Shown here: one piece after another, positions 34,338-42,794 of the stretch
How the letters are laid out: the number at the start of each line of letters is the position of its first letter
Position numbering within the stretch: position 1 is the stretch's first letter
Source of the DNA: JAIBJN01 sp963775625
GTDB taxonomy: Bacteria; Actinomycetota; Thermoleophilia; Gaiellales; Gaiellaceae
Assembly (NCBI GenBank): GCA_963775625.1
Contig: CAVZJM010000014.1
Location: 1 to 64,000 of the forward strand
Length of the DNA stretch: 64,000 nt
Reading direction: 5' to 3'
Position numbers and translations under genes: made by a program
Notes under the pieces: generated by a model
Seen by the model: only the letters and a program-made list of their open reading frames with translations
Database searches by the model: none
Told to the model about the DNA's origin: nothing

Positions 34338-35029
34338 GCGACCGCCTCCTTCTGCCTGGCGCCGATGTCGCGGATGCCCACCGCGGCGAGGTCGACGAGC
34401 GCGTCAAGCTCCTCCCGGCTGAACGGCACGCGCTCGGCGGTCGCCTGCACCTCGATCAGGCGCCCGTCCCCCGTCAGGACGACGTTCATGTCCACGTCGG
34501 CCGCCGAGTCCTCCGCGTAGTCGAGGTCGAGAAGTGGGTCGCCGCCGACGATCCCGACGGAGACGGCGCCGACGAGGTCGGCGGGCTCGGGCAGGCCGAC
34601 CCGCCGGGCGCCCAGGGTCAGGGCGACCCAGGCTCCCGAGATGGCCGCGGTGCGCGTCCCGCCGTCGGCCTGGAGCACGTCACAGTCGATCCAGACCGTG
34701 TGCTCGCCCAGCGTGTCGAGGTCGTAGACCGCGCGCAGCGACCGGCCGAGGAGCCGCTGGATCTCGACTGTACGGCCCTTCTGTTTGCCGGCACTCGCCT
34801 CGCGCTGGGTGCGCTGGCCGGTAGAGGCGGGAAGCATCCCGTACTCGGCGGTCAACCAGCCGCGGCCGCTCCCGGCGAGCCACCGCGGCACACCCTCCTC
34901 GACGCTGGCCGTGCAGAGCACGCGCGTTGCGCCGAAGGAGATGAGCGCCGAGCCGGTCGCCTGCTCGACGAAGCCGGTGACGATCTCCACCGGGCGCAGC
35001 TCGTCCGGCCGGCGGCCCTCGCGGCTCAT
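34334..35029 (-). CDS. rph: Ribonuclease PH
   Basis: Phosphorolytic 3'-5' exoribonuclease that trims tRNA 3' ends, 231 aa. It begins REGRRPDELRPVEIVTGF; GRSLRAVYDLDTLGEHTVWIDCDVLQADGGTRTAAISG (about residues 95-135) carries the phosphate-binding and metal residues. ATG 35029 is preferred over one eleven codons upstream because it matches the family N-terminus. R2 copy b starts four nt upstream. Confidence 0.95.
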   Translation of the reverse strand: MSREGRRPDELRPVEIVTGFVEQATGSALISFGATRVLCTASVEEGVPRWLAGSGRGWLTAEYGMLPASTGQRTQREASAGKQKGRTVEIQRLLGRSLRAVYDLDTLGEHTVWIDCDVLQADGGTRTAAISGAWVALTLGARRVGLPEPADLVGAVSVGIVGGDPLLDLDYAEDSAADVDMNVVLTGDGRLIEVQATAERVPFSREELDALVDLAAVGIRDIGARQKEAVA

Positions 35030-35032
35030 CTC

Positions 35033-35115
35033 GGCACACTCTCGGCGCAGTCCGCGCACCACGCGCGCGGATTTCGTCTGTACGCTCGAAAGCGGGTGGT
35101 GGGCAGGGGTGCCCC
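35033..35115 (+). repeat. Interspersed repeat R2, copy b
   Basis: About 83 bp: CGGCGCAGTCCGCGCACCAC, ACGCTCGAAAGCGGGTGGTG and GGGGTGCCCC. Nearly identical in its right half to copy c (62538). Read on the minus strand it follows the murI stop by 26 nt and leads into rph. It contains TCCGCGC/GCGCGGA and GCT-TTCG-AGC inverted repeats. Confidence 0.75.
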
Positions 35116-35141
35116 GTAGTAAGTAAGGGAGCCGTCGAGGC

Positions 35142-35960
35142 TCACGCTGTGGCGAGCTCGAGCTCGCGGACCGTGACGTGCTCGACGGACGGGATCGGCA
35201 GCTGCAGGAACCGCTCGCCGAGCGCCCGAAACTCAGCCGGCGACCCGGTGGTGAGAAAGCGGGTCTCGCCGGAGCGGCCGCGGTCGTTCTCGACGCCCTT
35301 CCGGGCCAGCGTCTCGGCGACCTCCCGCGCGGTCTCGTCTGCGGAGAAGACCAGCGTCGTCCCGCGCCCGAATACCCGCTCGAAGACGCGCCGGATCATC
35401 GGATAGTGCGTGCACCCGAGGATGACCGTGTCGACGCCCTCCTCCTTGAGCGGAGCCGCGTACTCCCGAACGGCAGCGTCGAGCTCCTCCCCCACGTCGC
35501 CCGCCTCGATCAGCGGCACGAGCCTGGGGCAGGCCACCGACACGACGTGCGCGCCGGCGTCCAGCGCATGGACGATCTCCTCGTAGCGGCCGCTGGCCAC
35601 GGTCGCCTCCGTCGCGAGGAGCCCGATCCGACGGTTCCGCGTCGCCTGGACGGCGGCGTGTGCCTCCGGAACGAGCACCCCGACGATCGGGACGCGCAGC
35701 GCCTCCTGCAGGGCGGGCAGAGCGGCAGAGGTGGCCGCGTTGCACGCCGCGACGATCAGCTTCACGTTCGCCTGCTCGAGGTACGCGGCGATCTCACGCG
35801 CGAAGCGACGGATCTCGTCGTGCGGCCGAGGCCCGTACGGGCAGCGCGCCCCGTCTCCCAGATAGAGGAAGTCCTCGTGCGGCATGGTGACGAGGCACTC
35901 GTGCAGGACGGTGAGCCCGCCCGCGCCCGAGTCGAAGATCCCGATCGGCCGTGCGTCCAC
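35142..35960 (-). CDS. murI: Glutamate racemase
   Basis: Provides D-glutamate for peptidoglycan, 272 aa. It begins VDARPIGIFDSGAGGLTVL; catalytic cysteines are in VAACNAATSAALP (near residue 73) and VILGCTHYPMI (near 183). GTG 35960 gives the family start. It is upstream of rph in the same direction but separated by R2 copy b. Confidence 0.95.
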   Translation of the reverse strand: MDARPIGIFDSGAGGLTVLHECLVTMPHEDFLYLGDGARCPYGPRPHDEIRRFAREIAAYLEQANVKLIVAACNAATSAALPALQEALRVPIVGVLVPEAHAAVQATRNRRIGLLATEATVASGRYEEIVHALDAGAHVVSVACPRLVPLIEAGDVGEELDAAVREYAAPLKEEGVDTVILGCTHYPMIRRVFERVFGRGTTLVFSADETAREVAETLARKGVENDRGRSGETRFLTTGSPAEFRALGERFLQLPIPSVEHVTVRELELATA

Positions 35961-36067
35961 GCGCCCGATTCTAGGCGCACCGGCGGGCAGCACCGGCCGG
36001 CCGTCGAGGCTCGCCGAGGTGCGCAGCCGCGCATCGGCGGCTGATCTGCACGCGCTAGCGTTATGGC

Positions 36068-37123
36068 GTGCTCGAGGTCTGGAGCGAAGCCGACCCGTTC
36101 GCCGAGCTCGAGGGGTACCTCGACGAGGCGGGCTTCTTCGGCGGGGGCGCCGACGTAGTCGCCGATGTCTTCCTCGGCTACGGGACCTCCCGTGCTCTCC
36201 GACGCGAGCCCTGGCCCGACCCGCCGGAGCCGTGCCGCCTGCCGCTCGCCGCCGCCCGAATCCGCCCTGCCGCGGAGAAACCGCCGGCGCCGGGCGGGTT
36301 CCGGATCGGCGAGTGGCGGCGCTCGTGGGACGACGGGGCCTATGCCTCGGCGATCGAGGCCGTCCAGGAGGCGATCGGACGCGGCGACGTCTATCAGGTC
36401 AACCTCGTCCAGCACCTGCACGCGCCTTTCGAGGGCGATCCCGCCGCGCTCGCCCCGCGCCTGGCGCCGCTCGCGCCGCTCCACCCGACCCCCCTCGCCG
36501 GCGACGGCTGGACGATCGTGTCCGCCTCACCGGAGCTCTTCCTGGCTCGCCGCGGCGACCGGGTCTGGACGAAGCCGATCAAGGGCACCCGCCCGGCCGG
36601 AGCTCACGGCGAGCTGCGCGAGTCCGAGAAGGACGCGGCCGAGCACGTGATGATCGTCGACCTCGAGCGCAACGACCTCTCGCGCGTGTGCGAGCCGGGC
36701 TCCGTGCGCTGGCCCGACCTGATGGCCGAGCGCGAGCTCGCCGGGGTGACCCACATGGTCACGACCGTCGAGGGCCGGCTCCGCCGAGGCGTGGGTGTTG
36801 CCGAGCTGCTCGGCGCGGTCTTCCCCGGCGGCTCGGTGACCGGGGCGCCGAAGATCTCGGCGCTCGACCACATCGCCGCCCTCGAGCCGGTCGGGCGCGG
36901 CGCGGCCATGGGCGCGCTCGGCCGGATCCATCCCAACGGCGACCTCGATCTGGCGCTGACGATCCGAACGTTCGCGGTCACCGACGGCGAGATCCACCTG
37001 TGGGTCGGCGGCGGCATCGTCTGGGACTCGGAGCCGCACGCCGAGATCGAGGAGTCCTGGGTGAAGGCGCGGCCGCTCCTGGCCGCGGTGGGAAGCCCGG
37101 TGCCGGAAGCGGTCGCGACGTGA
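36068..37123 (+). CDS. pabB: Aminodeoxychorismate synthase component I
   Basis: Chorismate-binding enzyme for folate (p-aminobenzoate) synthesis, 351 aa. It lacks most of the N-terminal domain of TrpE-type proteins and starts near the core: RGDVYQVNLVQ, the signature KPIKGTRPAGAHGELRESEKDAAEHVMIVDLERND (about residues 163-200), then GGSVTGAPK. GTG 36068 has TAGCGT six nt upstream. It overlaps the aminotransferase IV gene in GTGA, giving a PabB-PabC pair. The pabA glutaminase is not adjacent; the glutamine amidotransferase at 38723 is of a different type. Confidence 0.9.
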   Translation: MLEVWSEADPFAELEGYLDEAGFFGGGADVVADVFLGYGTSRALRREPWPDPPEPCRLPLAAARIRPAAEKPPAPGGFRIGEWRRSWDDGAYASAIEAVQEAIGRGDVYQVNLVQHLHAPFEGDPAALAPRLAPLAPLHPTPLAGDGWTIVSASPELFLARRGDRVWTKPIKGTRPAGAHGELRESEKDAAEHVMIVDLERNDLSRVCEPGSVRWPDLMAERELAGVTHMVTTVEGRLRRGVGVAELLGAVFPGGSVTGAPKISALDHIAALEPVGRGAAMGALGRIHPNGDLDLALTIRTFAVTDGEIHLWVGGGIVWDSEPHAEIEESWVKARPLLAAVGSPVPEAVAT

Positions 37124-37974
37124 CCCTGCTGGCGCTCGCGGTCGGCGGGCGCGGCCTCGTCGACCCCGGCGAGCCGGTTCTGCACGCCGACGACGAGGCG
37201 TTTCTGCGCGGCCGGGCGGCGTTCGAGACGATCCGCGTCTACGGCGGCCGCCCCTTCCGGCTGGACGCGCACCTCGAGCGCCTCGCCGGCTCCGCCGAGC
37301 GGCTGGGGCTCCCTCCGGTCGATCTCAGCGCCTTCCGGGGGATCGCCCGGGAAGCGCTGGATGCCTCGGGGGAGCCGGAGGCCGTCCTCCGCCTGTACGT
37401 GACGCCCGGGCGCGAGGGGGGCAGCCATCCGACGGCTCTCGCAATGGTTTCGACGCTCCCGCCCGACCTGGAGGAACGCCGGGCGCACGGCCTCCGCCTG
37501 ATCACCGTCCAGCTCGGCATCGAGCCCGGCGCGCGCGCCGACGCTCCCTGGCTCCTGGGCGGGGTCAAGTCGACGAGCTACGCGGTCAACATGGCCGCCG
37601 AGTCGGAGGCCCGCCGCCGCGACGCCGACGACGCCGTCTTCCTCGCCAACAGCCGGATCGTCCTCGAGGGCCCGGTGACCAACGTCTGGTGGCGCACGGG
37701 CCGCGACCTCTACACGCCGGCCCTCGAGCTCGGGATCCTCGCCGGCGTCACCCGCGCCACGCTCCTCGAGAGCGCCGCCGGCCTCGGCTATCGGACGCAC
37801 CAGGGCGCCTACGCCGTGGAGGACCTCGCAGGAGCGGAGGAAGCGTTCACGTCGTCGTCGATACGCGAGGTGATGCCTGCGGTCGAGCTGGACGGCACGC
37901 CGCTGGGAGACGGACGGCCCGGCCCGGCTGCGGCGGAGCTCCAGTCGGCGCTGAGGCGCGCCGCGACCGCGTGA
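37120..37974 (+). CDS. pabC: Aminotransferase class IV (aminodeoxychorismate lyase-like)
   Basis: PLP enzyme of fold type IV, 284 aa. It has the early segment FLRGRAAFETIRVYGGRPFRL (about residues 29-49), the PLP lysine in GGVKSTSYAVNM near residue 149, and EEAFTSSSIREVMPAVELDG near 245. Directly coupled to pabB, it most likely releases pyruvate from aminodeoxychorismate to yield p-aminobenzoate; a D-amino-acid or branched-chain transaminase cannot be excluded. Confidence 0.85.
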   Translation: MTLLALAVGGRGLVDPGEPVLHADDEAFLRGRAAFETIRVYGGRPFRLDAHLERLAGSAERLGLPPVDLSAFRGIAREALDASGEPEAVLRLYVTPGREGGSHPTALAMVSTLPPDLEERRAHGLRLITVQLGIEPGARADAPWLLGGVKSTSYAVNMAAESEARRRDADDAVFLANSRIVLEGPVTNVWWRTGRDLYTPALELGILAGVTRATLLESAAGLGYRTHQGAYAVEDLAGAEEAFTSSSIREVMPAVELDGTPLGDGRPGPAAAELQSALRRAATA

Positions 37975-38717
37975 GCATCAACGTCTACACCTGCGCCGAG
38001 CGGCCGGACCTCTGGGAGCAGGCCGACGACGAGATCACGGACGTCTGGCCGCCGTACAACGAGCACGGCGACGTCGTCGGCCGCTACTGGAGCCGGCTCG
38101 GCGCGGACTTCCGCGACTTCCAGTTCGTCCTCTACGACGAGGAGCGCGGCCTGGTGCTCGCCCAGGGGCACTCGATTCCGTGCTCGTGGGACGGGACCGC
38201 CGGTGGGCTGCCTGCGGGCATCGACGGAGGCATCGAGGGCGCCGTCCGGCTCTTCGACGAGAGCGGCGAGCCGAACACGCTCTCGGCGCTTGCCATCGAG
38301 ATCCCGCCCGAGCACCAGGGGGGCGGGCTCTCTCGGACGATGGTCGGCGCCATGGGCGAGATCGCGGCGGCGCACGGCTTCGCCGACCTGATCGCCCCGC
38401 TCCGGCCGACGTGGAAGGAGCGCTACCCGCTCACGCCGATCGCGCGGTACGCGGCGTGGGCCCGTGATGACGGGCTCCCCTTCGATCCCTGGATCCGGCT
38501 CCACGTGCGCCTGGGCGCCGAGATCCTGCTGCCGGTGGAACGGTCGATGCACATCACGGGCAGCGTGGCCGAGTGGGAGGCGTGGACGGAGACGGCGTTC
38601 CCCGACAGCGGCACGTACGTCTTCCCCCACGGCCTCGCGACCCTCGACGTCGACCGGGCGGCGGATCTCGGCGACTACTGGGAGCCCAACGTCTGGGTGC
38701 ATCACCGCGTAGGCTGA
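37971..38717 (+). CDS. GNAT-like acetyltransferase
   Basis: 248 aa. Similar to actinobacterial proteins annotated as GNAT-fold transferases: PEHQGGGLSRTMVGAMGEIAAAHGF (near residue 104) resembles the acetyl-CoA-binding RGxG/A turn and following helix. It has an extra C-terminal half of about 100 residues (PFDPWIRLHVRLGAEILLPVERSMHI) absent from simple GNATs. GTG 37971 overlaps the pabC stop (GTGA), so it belongs to the pabBC operon. Substrate unknown. Confidence 0.7.
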   Translation: MSINVYTCAERPDLWEQADDEITDVWPPYNEHGDVVGRYWSRLGADFRDFQFVLYDEERGLVLAQGHSIPCSWDGTAGGLPAGIDGGIEGAVRLFDESGEPNTLSALAIEIPPEHQGGGLSRTMVGAMGEIAAAHGFADLIAPLRPTWKERYPLTPIARYAAWARDDGLPFDPWIRLHVRLGAEILLPVERSMHITGSVAEWEAWTETAFPDSGTYVFPHGLATLDVDRAADLGDYWEPNVWVHHRVG

Positions 38718-38722
38718 GGACG

Positions 38723-39463
38723 ATGCGGGTCCTTTCCATCGTCCACCAGGCCGACGCCGCCGCAGGCGTCTTCGCGGACGCGGTGGCCGACCGCGGGCAC
38801 GTGCTCGACGAGTGGGTGATCTCGACCGAGCCCGGGCCGCCGAAGCCTCTCGAGGACTACGGGGCGGTGCTCGTCTTCGGCGGCGCGATGCACGTCGACC
38901 AGGAGGACCGGCACAGCTGGCTCCACGAGGAACGGCTCCTCCTCCAACGACTCGCCGCGGACGACGTGCCGCTCATGGGGGTCTGCCTCGGCGCGCAACT
39001 CGTCGCCAAGGCCCTCCACGGGCACGTCCGCCGGATGTCCAGCCCCGAGATCGGCTGGCCGCTGGTCGAGCTCACCCCCGAGGCGGGATCCGATCCGATC
39101 TTCGGGAGCCTGCCCGACCGCTTCCCCGCCTTCCAGTGGCACCTGTACAGCTTCGAGCTCCCGGACGGTGCGGTGGCCCTCGCGCAGAACGAACGGTGCC
39201 TGCAGGCCTTCCGGGCCGGCGCCCGCACGTGGGCAATCCAGTTCCACGCCGAGGTCACGCGCGAGAGCGTGCTCTACTGGCTACACGCCTACAGCCCGCA
39301 CGAGGACGGCAGCCTCGACGTCGCGAGCCTGACGGCGGAGACCGAGGAGCGGATCGGCGAGTGGAACGCGTTCGGGCGGGACCTCTGCGGGCGCTTTCTC
39401 GCGGTCGCAGAGGCTACGCCGGGCCGCGGCGTGACCACTCGTGCCACGAGCCCTCGTAGTTGA
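38723..39463 (+). CDS. Class I glutamine amidotransferase-like protein
   Basis: 246 aa, one class I GATase domain: the nucleophile elbow GVCLGAQLVAKAL (Cys near residue 90) and the His-Glu partner in AIQFHAEVTRE near 170. It resembles GMP-synthase-like amidotransferases acting without a synthase domain, e.g. on gamma-glutamyl compounds; the substrate is unknown. It follows the GNAT gene by five nt. Its C-terminal 16 codons overlap the convergent rhodanese gene (50 nt), an unusually long overlap. Confidence 0.85.
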   Translation: MRVLSIVHQADAAAGVFADAVADRGHVLDEWVISTEPGPPKPLEDYGAVLVFGGAMHVDQEDRHSWLHEERLLLQRLAADDVPLMGVCLGAQLVAKALHGHVRRMSSPEIGWPLVELTPEAGSDPIFGSLPDRFPAFQWHLYSFELPDGAVALAQNERCLQAFRAGARTWAIQFHAEVTRESVLYWLHAYSPHEDGSLDVASLTAETEERIGEWNAFGRDLCGRFLAVAEATPGRGVTTRATSPRS

Positions 39464-39767
39464 CCGCGTCGACCCCGGCCGCGCGTAGGAGCGCGGCGGC
39501 CAGCTCCGAGCGCGAGCCCGAGTGGCAGTACGCGACGACGCGCCGGCCCTCGCCGATCCCGCGCTCGGCAAGGAACCGCCTGAGGGTGTCGGGGTCGCCC
39601 CCGGCCGCGTACAGCTCGTTCAGGTCGAGGTGGACGGCGCCGGGGATGTGACCCTGGACCGGGTCGCACGGGTAGCCCGTGAGCCCCTCGAACTCCTCGG
39701 CCGAGCGCACGTCGACGAGCGCGACGTCGCCGCGTTCGAGAAGCGCGACCAGCTCGTCAGCCGTCAC
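39414..39767 (-). CDS. Rhodanese-like sulfurtransferase
   Basis: 117 aa single rhodanese domain: VALVDVRSAEEFEGLTG near residue 18, GHIPGAVHLDLNEL near 40 and the active-site loop AYCHSGSRSELAA with catalytic Cys near 83. It probably transfers sulfane sulfur; the acceptor is unknown. GTG 39767 overlaps the hydrolase stop (GTGA). Confidence 0.9.
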   Translation of the reverse strand: MTADELVALLERGDVALVDVRSAEEFEGLTGYPCDPVQGHIPGAVHLDLNELYAAGGDPDTLRRFLAERGIGEGRRVVAYCHSGSRSELAAALLRAAGVDAVNYEGSWHEWSRRGPA

Positions 39768-40477
39768 CGGACCACCTCCTCCAGAAAGGCCATGAGCTCG
39801 CGGCCGACCTCGTCCGGCCGCTCCAGCGGGGCCAGGTGGCCGGCGCCGGCGATGCGCGTTAAGCGCGCATTCGGGAGCGCAGCGGCCATCGCCTCGGCGT
39901 CGGCCGGCGGGGTCAGCCGGTCCTCCTCGCCGACCAGGATCAGGACTGGCACGTCGATCGTGGGCAGCGTGGGCCGCGAATCGGGCCGGTCGCGGATCGT
40001 CTCCTGCACGGTGACGAGCGCCGTGATCGGCTGCTCGAGGGTGAGCTCGTGTGCACGCGCGACGACGGCGGGATCCGCGGCCTCGGCGAAGACGTGCGGC
40101 GCCAGCTCCTCCCAGAACGGCTCGCGGCCGGCCTCGCCGAGGAGCCGGATGGAGTCGTCTCGGGCGAGGCGCTGCTCGGGTGAGTCGGGAGTCGCGCGCG
40201 TGCCGACGAGGGCCAGGGCCGCGATCCGGTCGGGCGCCTGTCGCCACAGCTCGAACGCGAGGTAGCCGCCCATCGACGAGCCGACGGGGACGAACGGCCC
40301 CTCGACTAGGCCGAGGACGCGCCGCGCCCACGCGGGGAAGCCGAGCTCGAGCTCCGCGCCCGGCACGTCCGGCGCGACGACGGCGTAGCCGGCCTCCTCG
40401 ATGACAGGCGCGACCCCATCCCACATCCGCGAGTCGAGCGGGAAGGCGTGCAGGAGGAGGACGGCCGGGCGCGGCAC
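39764..40477 (-). CDS. Alpha/beta hydrolase
   Basis: 237 aa, single alpha/beta-hydrolase domain: oxyanion-hole strand LLLHAFPLDSRMW, nucleophile GSSMGGYLAFEL (Ser near residue 68), acid in VGEEDRLTPPADA near 182 and His in AGAGHLAPLERP near 211. Similar to esterases or lactonases; substrate unknown. It is the first gene of a two-gene operon with the rhodanese, divergent from the gamma-glutamyltransferase gene (20-nt spacer). Confidence 0.88.
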   Translation of the reverse strand: MPRPAVLLLHAFPLDSRMWDGVAPVIEEAGYAVVAPDVPGAELELGFPAWARRVLGLVEGPFVPVGSSMGGYLAFELWRQAPDRIAALALVGTRATPDSPEQRLARDDSIRLLGEAGREPFWEELAPHVFAEAADPAVVARAHELTLEQPITALVTVQETIRDRPDSRPTLPTIDVPVLILVGEEDRLTPPADAEAMAAALPNARLTRIAGAGHLAPLERPDEVGRELMAFLEEVVR

Positions 40478-40497
40478 CCTGCGATGCTATCCCGGCC

Positions 40498-41925
40498 ATG
40501 GCCCTCCGGCTCGCCCCCACCCGTCCCGCCGCAGTCGCGCCGACGGCGATCGCGGCGACGAGTCAGCCAGACGCGACCGTGGCGGCGCTGCGCGCGCTCG
40601 AGCAGGGCGGCAATGCGGTCGACGCTGCGATCGCCGCCGCAGCCGTCCTCTGCGTCACGGAGCCGATGTCCACCGGGATCGGCGGCGACGCGTTCGCGCT
40701 CGTCTGGGACGGCGAGCGGCTCCACGGCCTCGACGCAGCCGGGCCCGCGCCGCGCGGCGCCGACCCCGCCGAGCCCGTTGCCGCGACCGGCCCGCGGTCG
40801 GTGACGGTGCCCGGAGCCGTCGCGGGGTGGGCGGCACTCGCCTCCCGCTTTGGCCGACTCGGCCTCGACACGCTGCTCGTGGACGCGATCGCCGCGGCCG
40901 AGGAAGGCTTCGCCGTCCAGCCGATCACCGCCGCGGCGTGGGTGGGCGCGCCGCCGGAGCTCGGCCCGATTCCGCGCGAGGGCGACGTGGTGCGCTTCCC
41001 GACCCTGGGCGCGACTCTGCGGGGCATTGCGGAGAACGGCCCCGAGGCGTTCTACGGCGGCGAGGTCGCGCATGCGATCGCCGCGGTGACCTGGCTCGAC
41101 GAGGACGACCTCGCCGCCTTCGAGCCGCGCTGGGTGGAGCCGCTCACCGTGGACTACCGCGGCACGACCGTCTACGAGCTGCCGCCGCCGACGCAGGGCG
41201 TCGCGGCGCTCGAGGGTCTCGGGCTGCTCGCTCTCGGCGAGCCCGGCTTCGGCGCCCAGGTGGAGTGCGTCCGGCTGGCGCTCGAGGACGCATTCCGACA
41301 CGTACGCGACGGCGCCGAGGTCGCCGACCTGCTCGACCCCGACGCGCTCGTCCGACGCCGGCGCGACGCCGTCCCTGCCCTACGGGAGCCCCCTGGCGGC
41401 ACCGTCTATCTCTGCACGGCCGATGGCGACGGGATGGCGGTCTCCTTCATCCAGAGCCTCTTCGAGAGCTTCGGCAGCGGTGTCGTCGCGCCGGGCACGG
41501 GCGTCGTGCTCCAGAATCGCGGCGCCTGCTTCGCCGTGTCGGGCGCTGTCGAGCCGGGCCGGCGGCCGTACCACACGATCATCCCGGGGTTGCTTCTGCG
41601 CGACGACGAGCTGCTCGGCCCGTTCGGGGTCATGGGCGGCTTCATCCAGGCCCAGGCCCACGTCCAGCTCGTCTCGGCGCTCGTGGACGACGGGCTCGAC
41701 CCGCAGGCGGCGCTCGACCGGCCGCGCTTTCGGGTGGACGGCGAGAGCGTTCTGCTCGAAGAGGGACTCTGGGAGCGAAGCGCCGAGGTCGAGGCTCTGG
41801 GTCTCCGACCGGTCCGAAGCAGCGACCACGGCCGCTTCGGCGGCGGTCAGGCGATCCTTCGCTCCGTCAGCGGCCTCGTCGCCGGCTCGGACCGCCGCAA
41901 GGACGGCCACGCCGCCGGCTTCTGA
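40498..41925 (+). CDS. Gamma-glutamyltransferase family protein
   Basis: N-terminal nucleophile hydrolase of the GGT family, 475 aa, somewhat shorter than typical GGTs (about 560-580). The large-subunit region begins with GGNAVDAAIAAAAVL and EPMSTGIGGDAFAL; the self-cleavage/catalytic Thr is in PGGTVYLCTADGDGMAVSFIQS near residue 301. There is no signal peptide, so it is probably cytoplasmic, acting on gamma-glutamyl or related acyl compounds. Linked by position to the amidotransferase and hydrolase genes. Confidence 0.88.
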   Translation: MALRLAPTRPAAVAPTAIAATSQPDATVAALRALEQGGNAVDAAIAAAAVLCVTEPMSTGIGGDAFALVWDGERLHGLDAAGPAPRGADPAEPVAATGPRSVTVPGAVAGWAALASRFGRLGLDTLLVDAIAAAEEGFAVQPITAAAWVGAPPELGPIPREGDVVRFPTLGATLRGIAENGPEAFYGGEVAHAIAAVTWLDEDDLAAFEPRWVEPLTVDYRGTTVYELPPPTQGVAALEGLGLLALGEPGFGAQVECVRLALEDAFRHVRDGAEVADLLDPDALVRRRRDAVPALREPPGGTVYLCTADGDGMAVSFIQSLFESFGSGVVAPGTGVVLQNRGACFAVSGAVEPGRRPYHTIIPGLLLRDDELLGPFGVMGGFIQAQAHVQLVSALVDDGLDPQAALDRPRFRVDGESVLLEEGLWERSAEVEALGLRPVRSSDHGRFGGGQAILRSVSGLVAGSDRRKDGHAAGF

Positions 41926-41956
41926 GCCGGAGCCAAGAACACTCCTCCTTGGGGGC

Positions 41957-42028
41957 CTAGGAGCACGTCTCAAGATGAAGTCCTGTGCCGCCGGGCCGGC
42001 GAGGCGTCATTCTGAAACGTGCTCTAAG
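41957..42028 (-). repeat. Repeat R1, copy D, internally deleted
   Basis: About 70 bp consisting only of the two R1 ends joined: GAGCACGTTTCAGAATGACGCC and, on the other side, GAGCACGTCTCAAGATGAAGTCC with CTGTGCCGCCGGG. The central 95-100 bp found in copies A-C are missing. It is in opposite orientation to the other copies, overlaps the stop of the gene at 42024, and lies 31 nt after the GGT stop. Confidence 0.8.
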
Positions 42029-42794
42029 CCCTCGGGATAACGTTCGCGTCCTCGCGCTCGGCCGCCTGCGGGTAGCCATGGGCAGCCTGGGGAACGCCGA
42101 AAAGGCGGGCGAGCTCCGCGAGCAGCCCGGGTGCCGGGGGCAGCTCGACCGGGGTGGCCGCGGTCTGCGCGATCGCACGGACGGCGTCGGCGTCGGCGCC
42201 GGTGAGGCGGGCCATCAACCGCGGGTTGGCCCCGAGCGCGATCACCTCCCCGGGTGGGAGCGGCCCGTAGTGCTCGGGGACGGAGAGATACTCGTCGACG
42301 ACGCGGCCGCGCTCGAGCGCGACATAGCGGACGACGCTCCCCTCCTCCAGGCCCATGGCGAGGACGAAGGCGCCCATCCGGTCCGAGATCTCCCGGGCGA
42401 GTCGACGGAGCATCTCCGGCTCGCGGTCGGTCAGCTCGTCGTAGGCGGACGTCCAGCCATCGCTCGGCGGCAGCACGACGCTGCCCGTCGACCCGCCGGG
42501 AAGGCGCGGGACGAACTGGCGCACGGCCCTGACGACGCTGTCCACGTCGTCGGTCTGCACGTGGATGGAGCCGAACGAGAGCTGCTCCCGCGCCCCGAGG
42601 TGCTCCTCGAGCGCGGCGACCGGCGCCCGCAGCACCCTGGCGGTCTCGGTGAAGCCGGCGCGGATCCAGGCGTCGCCGTCCTCGTGGGTGGTCTCGATCT
42701 CGACGAGGTCGGCCCCGGCGGCCCGCGCGTCCTCGATCAGCCGGCGCACCACATCCTCGGTGGGCGCCCCCTCGACATGCGCGTCGTAGGCCAT
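42024..42794 (-). CDS. Hypothetical protein, 256 aa
   Basis: Not recognised. The N-terminal 75 residues (AHVEGAPTEDVVRRLIEDARAAG; DGDAWIRAGFTETARV) look like a degenerate GNAT-type segment; the C-terminal 150 residues contain an alpha/beta region with GAFVLAMGLEEGSVVRYVALERG and GEVIALGANPRLMARLTGAD. It is soluble and conserved in style with neighbours. ATG 42794 overlaps the alkA stop by one base, so the two are co-transcribed. R1 copy D abuts its 3' end. Confidence 0.7.
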   Translation of the reverse strand: MAYDAHVEGAPTEDVVRRLIEDARAAGADLVEIETTHEDGDAWIRAGFTETARVLRAPVAALEEHLGAREQLSFGSIHVQTDDVDSVVRAVRQFVPRLPGGSTGSVVLPPSDGWTSAYDELTDREPEMLRRLAREISDRMGAFVLAMGLEEGSVVRYVALERGRVVDEYLSVPEHYGPLPPGEVIALGANPRLMARLTGADADAVRAIAQTAATPVELPPAPGLLAELARLFGVPQAAHGYPQAAEREDANVIPRA

